15,530 nucleotides of DNA, from NCBI RefSeq assembly GCF_934754935.1, contig NZ_CAKVJB010000043.1, positions 1 through 15,530 on the forward strand, given 5' to 3'. Each line of letters starts with the position of its first letter. Positions within the stretch are counted from its first letter, which is position 1. This document shows, piece by piece, positions 6,970 through 14,138 of this stretch. The notes under the pieces are model-generated. The model did no database searches. It was not told the DNA's origin and was given only the letters and a program-made list of their open reading frames with translations. The position numbers were made by a program, and so were the translations under genes. Source of the DNA: an uncultured Holdemanella sp. GTDB taxonomy: Bacteria; Bacillota_I; Bacilli_A; Erysipelotrichales; Erysipelotrichaceae.

Positions 6970-8871
6970 ATGTTAACAGCTAGACAATTAAAAATTATAA
7001 AATTGATTATGAATAATCCTGGTATTCATGGAAAAGAAATATCAGAAAATTTAAATGTATCCTCACGAACTATTCGTAATGAAATCACATTTATGAATGA
7101 TGTGACAAACTGTATATTAATTCGTTCAAGTGCCAAACAAGGATACATGATCAATGATGAACATCTAGATATTATTCATAACATAGTCAATCAAGATAAT
7201 GAAAATGTGGATCTAGCTGTCTATCGCATTTACAAAATTATAGGTAAAATACTATTCTTTGAGGATTGCAGCATATATGATTTGTCTGAATTTTTAGGCT
7301 TATCTGATTCTGTGATTCGCAAAGAAATCAATAAAGTAATTCAGTTTTTGTTGAAAAACTACAATGTGGAATTATTCAAATTAAAAAAAGATGAGTGTGT
7401 CATTTTATTAGAAGAAAGTGAAATTCGTGAGCTTCTTTTTAAAGTTGTAAAAGATATGGCACTCGAAAATCCAGATGCGTTAATGGACATTCTTTATATG
7501 CTTCTAAGTGATTCGTGGGTTATGAAATACTACAAATCCACAAAGGAAGACGTAATTAAAATCATGAATGGAGAACAACTCTATTTATCAGAAACTGACT
7601 TGTCCATTTTTACAGCATGCATCTTAATATGTCGAGTACGAAATCTAAATGGATACAATTTAGAGGATAATCAATCAAGTTCTCCGGACGATCTTTATAC
7701 TCGTGTCATTACTAAATTATGTATGCAGTCGTCTTATTTAGAGCAGGCCGATATTTCGATTCTATATAATCTTCTTCATACATTTAAAATGAAATCCACG
7801 GATGAAGTGCCTGAAATCACGGATTTTACCACACTTGTATTTGATGAATTCTGTAATGAAGTCTTTGATAAATATTCAATCAACTTAAAGGAATCTGAGG
7901 CATTATCCAATAAAATGCTTTTACACATAGAGTTCATGAATCGACGCGTTATTGGCGGATATGAATTGAAAAATCCTATTGTGGATGATGTAAAGACAAA
8001 GTTTCCATTTGCGTTTGAAATCAGCATGATGATTGTTCCTATTCTATTCAAATACAAACGTGTTTATGTGACAGAAGATGAAATCTCATACTTAACGGTA
8101 TATGTGGCACAATTTTTAGAAAATGAAAATGTAAAATTAAAAACAGTTATTGTGACAAACCAGCGTCATAGTGTTAAACACTTATTGACACAGTGGTTAG
8201 AAATGTATTTTAAAAATCAAATTGCGATCGTAGATATCGTAAATAAGGAAGTCTTGAAAAAAATGGATCTTACATCGATAGATCTTGTGATCACATTGGA
8301 TTCATTTCTTGTCCTAAAAGATGTTGAAGTGTTCAGTATGGATAAATTGCCAGAAATCAAAGATATTGAACGATTGAATTCAATCATCCATATGATTCGT
8401 ATGAATAAGCGTGTTTCTAAAATATTAGATCGTTATATTCAAAAGGAACATGTAACGGTATATCAAGATACGATGGATCTTTCGGATATTTTATTAGAAT
8501 TATCTAAAAATTTGCATGAATCCGGATCGATTTCAGATACAGAAGGATTCTATGAAGATGTTTTATTGAGAGAAAAGAATTATCCAACCAATCTAGGACC
8601 ACAAATGATGGTGCCACATGCCCTGTTCACATTTGCCGATAAAACAGGTATTGAAGTAGCTTTGTTGAAAAAGCCGTTTGAACATCATGGAAACCAGGTG
8701 CAGCTTGTATTCTTGCTAGCGCTCGAGAAGAAACGAAATGATGAAATGAATTTGTTGTTTCAATTCTTTAATCAAATTGTTTCACACAGAAAGTATATGC
8801 ATCAGCTACTTCAAAGTGAAGATGGCGATGCCTTCATTAAAAATTTATATAGTTTTAAATTGTTAGAGTAA
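6970..8871 (+). CDS. PRD/EIIA-containing transcriptional regulator (LicR/MtlR-like)
   Basis: A 633-residue multidomain regulator that couples transcription to PTS phosphorylation. Residues 1-60 form an HTH_11 domain (KEISENLNVSSRTIRNEI), about 85-150 an Mga-type HTH, about 200-275 and 285-385 two PTS regulation domains, about 390-480 an EIIB-like region, and about 500-630 an EIIA of the mannitol/fructose type with H550 in VPHA. Such proteins usually activate the adjoining PTS operon. Several expected phosphorylation sites look changed. The first PRD has FTACILICRV where a His normally precedes the hydrophobic stretch. The second keeps H319 but has LTVYVA where a His is usual. The EIIB-like part starts VTNQRHS with no active-site Cys. 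Control may therefore rest mainly on H319 and H550. The start 10 bp after the permease stop, behind AGGAAGAG, indicates co-transcription. Confidence 0.88.
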   Translation: MLTARQLKIIKLIMNNPGIHGKEISENLNVSSRTIRNEITFMNDVTNCILIRSSAKQGYMINDEHLDIIHNIVNQDNENVDLAVYRIYKIIGKILFFEDCSIYDLSEFLGLSDSVIRKEINKVIQFLLKNYNVELFKLKKDECVILLEESEIRELLFKVVKDMALENPDALMDILYMLLSDSWVMKYYKSTKEDVIKIMNGEQLYLSETDLSIFTACILICRVRNLNGYNLEDNQSSSPDDLYTRVITKLCMQSSYLEQADISILYNLLHTFKMKSTDEVPEITDFTTLVFDEFCNEVFDKYSINLKESEALSNKMLLHIEFMNRRVIGGYELKNPIVDDVKTKFPFAFEISMMIVPILFKYKRVYVTEDEISYLTVYVAQFLENENVKLKTVIVTNQRHSVKHLLTQWLEMYFKNQIAIVDIVNKEVLKKMDLTSIDLVITLDSFLVLKDVEVFSMDKLPEIKDIERLNSIIHMIRMNKRVSKILDRYIQKEHVTVYQDTMDLSDILLELSKNLHESGSISDTEGFYEDVLLREKNYPTNLGPQMMVPHALFTFADKTGIEVALLKKPFEHHGNQVQLVFLLALEKKRNDEMNLLFQFFNQIVSHRKYMHQLLQSEDGDAFIKNLYSFKLLE

Positions 8872-8935
8872 AAAAACAATAAAATCAAACATAATATATG
8901 TATCAATTTATTGTCTTAGAAAGTGGGATAGTAAA

Positions 8936-10264
8936 ATGAAAAAATTTTCAATTGTTATTGCAGGTGGAGGAAGTACATATACTCCAGAAATTATTTTAAT
9001 GTTGTTAGACAACCTAGATCGTTTACCATTAAGAAGTATCAAATTATATGATAACGATGAAGAACGTCAAAATCATGTCGCAAAGGCATGCGAAATCTTG
9101 ATTAAAGAAAAAGATCCAACGATTGAATATGTCGCAACAACAGACCCTGAAGTTGCTTATACAGATGTTGATTTTGTATTAGCACACATTCGTGTCGGTA
9201 AGCTTGAAATGCGTTCTTTAGATGAGAAGATCCCATTGAAATATGGTGTTGTTGGACAAGAAACATGTGGGCCTGGTGGAATGGCTTATGGATTACGAAG
9301 CATTCCGGGCGTGTTAGAAAACATTGAATATATGGAAAAATATTCACCAAATGCGTGGATGTTAAATTATTCAAATCCAGCTAGTATTGTAGCTGAAGCA
9401 TGTCGTCGTTTTAAGCCAAATTCAAGAGTGATCAATATTTGCGATATGCCAATTGGAATGGAGCATACAATTGCTCGAATTCTAGGTTTTAAAAATCGTA
9501 AAGAAATGTGTATCCGTTATTATGGATTAAACCATTTTGGATGGTGGACATCTATCAAGGATAAGGATGGAAAAGAATATATTCAAGATTTGATTGCACA
9601 CCAGTTAAAATATGGAAACTGTTTAGCGGATGATGATGCATCTTATTATACAGATAGCTCATGGTTTGATACAGCTAAAAAGGTAAAGGATATTATCGCA
9701 ATTGATCCTACAATGTGCCCAAACTCATATTTCCAATATTATTTATTTGGAGACGATATGGTAGCACATACAGATCCAAACTATACGCGTGCTGATCAAG
9801 TTGTGGATACAAGAGAAAAACGTGTATTTGGAGAATGTCATCGTATCGAAAAAGAGGGTACGGCAAAGGATACAACATTACAAATTGGTATTCATGCTGA
9901 ATTTATCGTAGATTTAGCAACGGCCTTAGCTTTTAATACACATGAAAGAATGTTGTTGATTGTTCCAAATAACGGAGCGATTTCTAACTTTGAAAACGAT
10001 GCCATGGTTGAAATTCCTTGTATTGTAGGAAAAGATGGATATGAGCCATTGACTGTAGGTGAAATTCCACATTTCCAAAAAGGATTGATGGAACAGCAAG
10101 TCAATTGTGAAAAACTTGTGGTTGATGCTTATGAAGAGCATAGCTACTTAAAAATGCTACAGGCATTAACTTTAAATAAGTGTGTTCCAAATGCCAATGT
10201 GGCAAGAAAAATTTTAGACGATTTTATTGAGGCGAATAAAGCGTATTGGCCAGAATTAAAATAG
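8936..10264 (+). CDS. glvA: 6-phospho-alpha-glucosidase, GH4 family
   Basis: Cytosolic hydrolase that splits phosphorylated disaccharides such as maltose-6'-phosphate into glucose and glucose-6-phosphate, by the NAD+- and Mn2+-dependent redox mechanism of glycoside hydrolase family 4. The 442 residues match the GlvA/MalH length and sequence closely. The NAD loop AGGGSTYTP starts at residue 9. GQETCGPGG is at 107-115, and LNYSNPASI precedes CDMPIG (169-174), whose C169 and D170 are the metal ligand and the likely acid. NHFGW carries the second metal ligand H200, and PNSYFQYY the presumed base tyrosine near 265. The CDMP signature is the one associated with alpha-glucosidases; the 6-phospho-beta-glucosidases of GH4 have CNxP. 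It lies between the regulator and EIIB in the PTS operon, with AGTGGG as a moderate ribosome binding site. The gene symbol is by similarity to Bacillus GlvA. Confidence 0.9.
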   Translation: MKKFSIVIAGGGSTYTPEIILMLLDNLDRLPLRSIKLYDNDEERQNHVAKACEILIKEKDPTIEYVATTDPEVAYTDVDFVLAHIRVGKLEMRSLDEKIPLKYGVVGQETCGPGGMAYGLRSIPGVLENIEYMEKYSPNAWMLNYSNPASIVAEACRRFKPNSRVINICDMPIGMEHTIARILGFKNRKEMCIRYYGLNHFGWWTSIKDKDGKEYIQDLIAHQLKYGNCLADDDASYYTDSSWFDTAKKVKDIIAIDPTMCPNSYFQYYLFGDDMVAHTDPNYTRADQVVDTREKRVFGECHRIEKEGTAKDTTLQIGIHAEFIVDLATALAFNTHERMLLIVPNNGAISNFENDAMVEIPCIVGKDGYEPLTVGEIPHFQKGLMEQQVNCEKLVVDAYEEHSYLKMLQALTLNKCVPNANVARKILDDFIEANKAYWPELK

Positions 10265-10279
10265 AAAGAGGAAATCAAA

Positions 10280-10573
10280 ATGAAAATATTGTTGTGCTGT
10301 AATGCAGGAATGTCAAGTTCAATTCTTGTTAAAAAAATTAGAGATGTAGCTGAAAAAACAGGTGAAGATATTGAAGTAAGTGCAGTCGCAAATGCTTCAA
10401 TCAAAAATGAAGTGGGTAAATGGGATGTATGCTTAGTAGGTCCACAATTGGTTTTTGCGGTGGATTCAATTCATCAACAATTAAATATTCCAGTTGCTAG
10501 TATTGAACCAAGAGTATACGCAATGGCAGATGGAGCTGCTGCTATTGAAATGGCGAAAAAATTATTAGGGTAA
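10280..10573 (+). CDS. PTS Lac-family EIIB component
   Basis: A 97-residue cytosolic phosphocarrier that passes phosphate from EIIA to the sugar as it emerges from EIIC. The N-terminal P-loop LLCCNAGMSSS carries the phosphorylated cysteine, most likely C7, directly before NAGMSS; C6 is an extra neighbour. The rest follows the Lac-family EIIB fold, with DVCLVGPQL at about 50-58 and IPVASIEPRVYAMADG near the end. It starts 16 bp after the GH4 stop, behind AGAGGAAA, and runs directly into EIIA, so the order is GH4-B-A. Confidence 0.93.
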   Translation: MKILLCCNAGMSSSILVKKIRDVAEKTGEDIEVSAVANASIKNEVGKWDVCLVGPQLVFAVDSIHQQLNIPVASIEPRVYAMADGAAAIEMAKKLLG

Positions 10574-10574
10574 T

Positions 10575-10895
10575 ATGGCTAACGTTGAACAAATATCACA
10601 AGTTGCTATGCAAGTTATTACATATGCTGGTATGGCAAAGTCAAATTATTTAGAAGCTCTTAAATATTATCGTGAAAACGATCAAACAGCTTACGAACAA
10701 TCAATGTCAAATGGAGATGAAAGTTTTTCCCAAGCCCACGAAGCCCATCTTCAATTGTTACAGCAAGAAATGAATACGCAAGAACCACAAATCACAATGT
10801 TGATGGCGCATGCGGAAGATCAACTTATGTCAGCAGAAACAATAAAGACTTTGATTCAAGAAATAATTTTATTAATAGAAAGTAGAGGCAAATAA
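10575..10895 (+). CDS. PTS Lac-family EIIA component
   Basis: A 106-residue all-helical trimeric phosphocarrier that receives phosphate from HPr and passes it to EIIB. The phosphorylated His is H79 in LMAHAEDQLMS, the family's HAxDxLM motif. The N-terminal helix holds AMQVITYAGMAKSNYLEAL, the typical opening of Lac-type EIIA. It starts one base after the EIIB stop codon and has AGGG inside the end of EIIB as its binding site, so translation is probably coupled. It confirms that the transporter is a complete three-protein Lac-type system with EIIC at 5697-6959. Confidence 0.93.
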   Translation: MANVEQISQVAMQVITYAGMAKSNYLEALKYYRENDQTAYEQSMSNGDESFSQAHEAHLQLLQQEMNTQEPQITMLMAHAEDQLMSAETIKTLIQEIILLIESRGK

Positions 10896-10896
10896 A

Positions 10897-11493
10897 ATGA
10901 CAATTTGGGCAGACATTCAGACAAAGAATGGCTTTGCATCCGACGAAGTGCAGTCTTCATTACAGAAGTATATTCGTCGTGCAAAAGTAGAAGAAGCTTG
11001 TCAAGCAGCCTATGAGTTATATACTTCAGGGCCAGTCTTCTTAGACAAAATGTGGTCTCGTTTAGAAACGATTGCCGTTGAAGATGTTGGATTTGGAGAT
11101 TTAAATGTTCCAGTTTTAATTCATGCATTAGATCAAATGCGTAAGAACTTCCCATACAATGATGGGGATCAACCAATGTATTTTATCCATGCGATTCGCG
11201 TGCTTTGTGCATGTACAAAGGATCGTTCAAGTGATTATTTAAAAAATATCATTATTAAGGAATCTGCCATGGGAAAAGTGGTGGAAGTTCCAGATATCGC
11301 CTTGGATAAACACACTAAGCGTGGACAAGAAATGGGACGTGGATCGAAACACTTCTTTGAAGAAGCTACAAAAGTGATTCCACAATTAGAAATTGATAAT
11401 GATTATCGTGAACGCTATGGAAAGATTCTTGAAACATATGATCCAGATCATGTTGTTGAGAATGCATTCAAATATAGTTCAGAACAGTATTAA
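10897..11493 (+). CDS. RarA/MgsA C-terminal-domain-like protein, copy 1
   Basis: A 198-residue soluble protein of uncertain function. Its sequence follows the C-terminal, oligomerising part of the AAA+ replication-recombination protein RarA/MgsA. SLQKYIRRAKVEEACQAAYEL matches the helical segment usually written as a KSIRGSDPDAALYWL-like stretch, and RLETIAVEDVGFGDL matches the conserved RL-x4-SEDVG-x-AD motif. The YFIHAIRVLCACTKDRSS segment matches the LAPKS block. The AAA+ ATPase domain is wholly absent: there is no Walker A or B motif. The end carries VPDIALDKHTKRGQEMGRGSKHF. It starts one base after the EIIA stop, behind AGAGG, so it belongs to the PTS operon. A second copy follows 22 bp later. 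The link to sugar metabolism is not explained; no function is claimed. Confidence 0.6.
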   Translation: MTIWADIQTKNGFASDEVQSSLQKYIRRAKVEEACQAAYELYTSGPVFLDKMWSRLETIAVEDVGFGDLNVPVLIHALDQMRKNFPYNDGDQPMYFIHAIRVLCACTKDRSSDYLKNIIIKESAMGKVVEVPDIALDKHTKRGQEMGRGSKHFFEEATKVIPQLEIDNDYRERYGKILETYDPDHVVENAFKYSSEQY

Positions 11494-11515
11494 TGGAAAG
11501 TGAGTGTAAGAGAAT

Positions 11516-12118
11516 ATGTCATATAATATTTGGGCTGCCGCAAAAACAAGAAATGGCTTAGCCGCAGATGAAGTGATTTCTACACTTCAAAAAAGCATTC
11601 GACGCAATAAGGTAGAAGAAGCATGCCAAGCGGCTTATGAATTATATATTACAGGCCCTTTGTTTCTAGATAAGCTATGGCGTCGATTACTAACAATTTC
11701 AGTTGAAGATATTGGTTTTGGAAATTTACAAGCTGCTGTGCAAGTCAACACATTAAATGAAGTACGTAAATCGTATGCGTATGATGATGGAGATCAGCCA
11801 ATGTATTTTATCCATGCGATTCGTTTACTTTGTGCAAGTACAAAGGATCGTTCAAGTGATTATTTAAAGAATATTATTATTAAAGAAGCTGCCATGGGAA
11901 AAATCATGGAAGTTCCAGATATCGCCTTGGATAAACACACTAAGCGTGGACAAGAAATGGGACGTGGATCAAAACACTTCTTTGAAGAAGGAACAAAGGT
12001 CATTCCTCAATTGGAAATTGACAACGATTATCGTGAAAGATATGGTAAGATTTTAGAGAAGTATGATCCAAATCATGTTGTACCTAATGCATTTAAGTAT
12101 AACCCAGGACAATATTAA
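11516..12118 (+). CDS. RarA/MgsA C-terminal-domain-like protein, copy 2
   Basis: A 200-residue tandem paralogue of the preceding gene, roughly three quarters identical. The N-terminal half is about 60% identical and the C-terminal half, from GDQPMYFIHAIR on, close to 90%. It keeps the same landmarks: QKSIRRNKVEEACQAAYEL, RLLTISVEDIGFGNL, and VPDIALDKHTKRGQEMGRGSKHFFEE. No ATPase motifs, signal peptide or membrane segment are seen. In the DNA, 11907-11990 matches 11282-11365 of copy 1 with a single mismatch, far closer than the flanks. The two proteins might form a hetero-oligomer, but this is inference. Last gene of the PTS operon before a strong terminator. AAGAGA is a weak ribosome binding site. 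Confidence 0.6.
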   Translation: MSYNIWAAAKTRNGLAADEVISTLQKSIRRNKVEEACQAAYELYITGPLFLDKLWRRLLTISVEDIGFGNLQAAVQVNTLNEVRKSYAYDDGDQPMYFIHAIRLLCASTKDRSSDYLKNIIIKEAAMGKIMEVPDIALDKHTKRGQEMGRGSKHFFEEGTKVIPQLEIDNDYRERYGKILEKYDPNHVVPNAFKYNPGQY

Positions 12119-12123
12119 GATGG

Positions 12124-12153
12124 AAAGACCAGCTTCGACTGGTCTTTGTTTTT
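12124..12153 (+). terminator. Intrinsic terminator or attenuator before deoD
   Basis: AAAGACCAG (12124-12132) and CTGGTCTTT (12139-12147) form a perfect 9-bp stem around CTTCGA, then G and five T's. The T run ends one base before the AGGAGG of deoD (12154-12159), leaving no room for a promoter in between. Either deoD and deoB are transcribed by read-through, or their promoter lies inside the preceding gene. Confidence 0.88.
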
Positions 12154-12165
12154 AGGAGGAAAATT

Positions 12166-12882
12166 ATGTCAACAGCACACAATAAGGCAAGTTTAGAAGA
12201 TGTCGCAAAAGTCGTTTTGATGCCAGGCGATCCTTTAAGAGCAAAATTGATTGCCGAGAATTTTTTAGAAAATCCTGTTTTATTCAATGACGTACGAGGA
12301 ATGCTTGGATATACAGGAATATATAAAGGACACCGTGTATCTGTTATGGGAAGCGGTATGGGAATGGCAAGTATGGGAATCTATTCGTATGAACTATTTA
12401 AATTTTATGATGTAGATGCCATTATCCGTGTTGGTAGTACAGGAAGTTATTCTGAAAAACTACCAATGAAATCTGTCGCTTTAGTCAAAGGATCTTATTC
12501 AGAATCAACTTATGCACTAGCACAAAGTGGCGATACAGATAGAATGCAGTACCCAGATAAAGATTTTAATGCATTGATTGAAAGTGTAAGTCAAGAAGTT
12601 TCAATTCCGGTTGTTTTGACAAACACACATTCGAGTGATGTGTTCTATTATGAAAAAGATTTAGAACAACCAGAAAAAATGATTGAAGAATACGATGCAC
12701 TTTGTGTGGAAATGGAAAGTTTTGCCCTATTCCACAATGCGAAGGTGTTGAACAAAAAGGCGGCTTGTCTATTAACTGTATCGGATTCTTTATGCACAAA
12801 TGAACATTTAAGAGCTGAAGAAAGACAAACATCTTTTAATGAAATGATTACCCTTGCCTTAGAAAGTGCCATTCGTCTATGA
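12166..12882 (+). CDS. deoD: Purine nucleoside phosphorylase, DeoD type
   Basis: Cytosolic hexameric enzyme that splits purine (deoxy)nucleosides with phosphate into the base and (deoxy)ribose-1-phosphate. At 238 residues it has the usual length. The N terminus STAHNKAS supplies H5 and the phosphate loop is MPGDPLRAK (19-27, with R25). The block SGMGMASMGIYSYEL is at 63-77, R88 and S91 lie in RVGSTGSY, the ribose-binding VEMES is at 181-185 (E182, E184), and D207 in VSDSL is the catalytic acid. These correspond to the E. coli DeoD active-site residues. The common VSDH is VSDS here. An ideal AGGAGG stands 6 bp before the ATG. The stop codon overlaps the deoB start as ATGA, so the two are translated together. 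Confidence 0.95.
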   Translation: MSTAHNKASLEDVAKVVLMPGDPLRAKLIAENFLENPVLFNDVRGMLGYTGIYKGHRVSVMGSGMGMASMGIYSYELFKFYDVDAIIRVGSTGSYSEKLPMKSVALVKGSYSESTYALAQSGDTDRMQYPDKDFNALIESVSQEVSIPVVLTNTHSSDVFYYEKDLEQPEKMIEEYDALCVEMESFALFHNAKVLNKKAACLLTVSDSLCTNEHLRAEERQTSFNEMITLALESAIRL

Positions 12883-14063
12883 AATACAAAAAGATAGTAT
12901 GTGTTGTCATTGATTCTTTTGGGATTGGACAAGCGACAGATGCCAAAGACTTTGATGATTTTGGTGCCGATACATTCGGTCATATCTTAGAATATCGACC
13001 AGATTTAAAGATATCAAACTTATATAAACTAGGTTTAGGGAATTTACATCCAAATAGTAAATCTAAACAATGTATGGGTTATGCCTTTAAAATGCATGAG
13101 GCGAGTTGTTCAAAAGATACAATGACAGGACATTGGGAATTGATGGGAATTCATACGACAAAACCATTTAAAACATTTACTGAACATGGCTTTCCGGATG
13201 AATTAGTATCTGAATTAGAATCTTTAACTGGCCATGTCTTTATTGGAAATAAAAGTGCAAGTGGTACAGAAATCTTAGATGAATTGGCTATGGAAGAGAT
13301 TCAGTCTGGTGGAAAGAAATTGATTCTTTATACATCGGCAGACAGTGTTCTACAAATATGTGGTCATGAAGAAGTGACTGGATTAGATGAACTATATCGT
13401 GTTTGTCAAATCGCTCGAGAACTCACTTTAAAGCCAGAATATAAAGTAGGAAGAGTTATTGCACGCCCTTATGTAGGAAATTCGGTTGGACATTTTACAC
13501 GTACGAGCAATCGTCATGACTATGCCTTGTCTCCATCGAGCAAAACAGTACTCGATGTATTAAAATCAAATGATTTGGATGTGATTGGGATTGGTAAGAT
13601 CTGTGACATATTTAATGGGTGTGGTATTACGAAAAGTATTCATTCTACTTCGAGTCATGAAGGAATGCTTCAAACTATTGAAGAAGTGCAAACGGATTTT
13701 ACAGGCTTATTATTTACGAACCTTGTAGATTTTGATGCCAAGTGGGGCCATCGAAGAAATGTGAGTGGCTATGCGGATGAGCTTGAAGATTTTGATGTCT
13801 TATTAGGTCAATTACTTTCAGTGATTGATTCAGATACACTATTGATCATTACGGCTGATCATGGAAACGATCCAACCTATAAAGGAACTGATCATACTAG
13901 AGAGTGTGTTCCATGTTTAATGTATTCTCCATGTATGAAAGAATATGGAATACTGAATGATTCAAGTTCATTTGGAGTTCTTGGCGCAAGTATCTTAGAT
14001 AACTTTGGTTTAGCTAAGCCATCTAATTTGATTGGTGAATCTGTCCTTGATTTGACAAAATAG
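12879..14063 (+). CDS. deoB: Phosphopentomutase
   Basis: Moves phosphate between C1 and C5 of ribose and deoxyribose, turning the product of DeoD into (deoxy)ribose-5-phosphate, which enters the pentose phosphate pathway or aldolase cleavage. It is an alkaline-phosphatase-superfamily enzyme using two Mn ions, 394 residues, normal length. D12 in VVIDSFGIG binds metal, and T83 in KDTMTGHWELMG is the phosphorylated residue. The remaining metal ligands lie in VDFDAKWGHRR, TADHGNDPT and DHTRECVP. The cap domain lies roughly between residues 95 and 220. There is no clear ribosome binding site; the start overlaps the deoD stop by four bases, so translation is coupled. Together with rpiA at the left end, the window encodes a route from nucleosides to central pentose phosphates. 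Confidence 0.95.
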   Translation: MKYKKIVCVVIDSFGIGQATDAKDFDDFGADTFGHILEYRPDLKISNLYKLGLGNLHPNSKSKQCMGYAFKMHEASCSKDTMTGHWELMGIHTTKPFKTFTEHGFPDELVSELESLTGHVFIGNKSASGTEILDELAMEEIQSGGKKLILYTSADSVLQICGHEEVTGLDELYRVCQIARELTLKPEYKVGRVIARPYVGNSVGHFTRTSNRHDYALSPSSKTVLDVLKSNDLDVIGIGKICDIFNGCGITKSIHSTSSHEGMLQTIEEVQTDFTGLLFTNLVDFDAKWGHRRNVSGYADELEDFDVLLGQLLSVIDSDTLLIITADHGNDPTYKGTDHTRECVPCLMYSPCMKEYGILNDSSSFGVLGASILDNFGLAKPSNLIGESVLDLTK

Positions 14064-14088
14064 AAAAAATATATTAACTTATTTTAGC

Positions 14089-14129
14089 GTTTTGGTATCC
14101 CCTATGAAACTGCCAAAACATGGGGGAGG
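14089..14129 (+). promoter_or_regulatory. Candidate pseudoknot/SD-masking leader of the MATE gene
   Basis: Two long helices interleave in the 75-nt leader. GTTTTGG (14089-14095) pairs with CCAAAAC (14113-14119). TCCCCTATG (14098-14106) pairs with CATGGGGGA (14119-14127) through nine pairs, one of them T-G. They share only C14119, so they can form an H-type pseudoknot or act as alternatives. The second helix covers part of the very strong ribosome binding site GGGGGAGG (14122-14129). No T run follows, so it is not an intrinsic terminator. I do not recognise a known riboswitch consensus. Confidence 0.5.
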
Positions 14130-14138
14130 TATAATTTA

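Noticed and set aside
8876..8914. ACAATAAA/TTTATTGT inverted repeat before the GH4 gene as an operator
   Set aside because: Only 8 AT-rich base pairs separated by 23 nt in AT-rich DNA; it is easily explained by composition.
14086..14130. Intrinsic terminator after deoB
   Set aside because: The GTTTTGG/CCAAAAC stem is followed by ATGGGGGAGG, not a T run, so it cannot act as a standard terminator.
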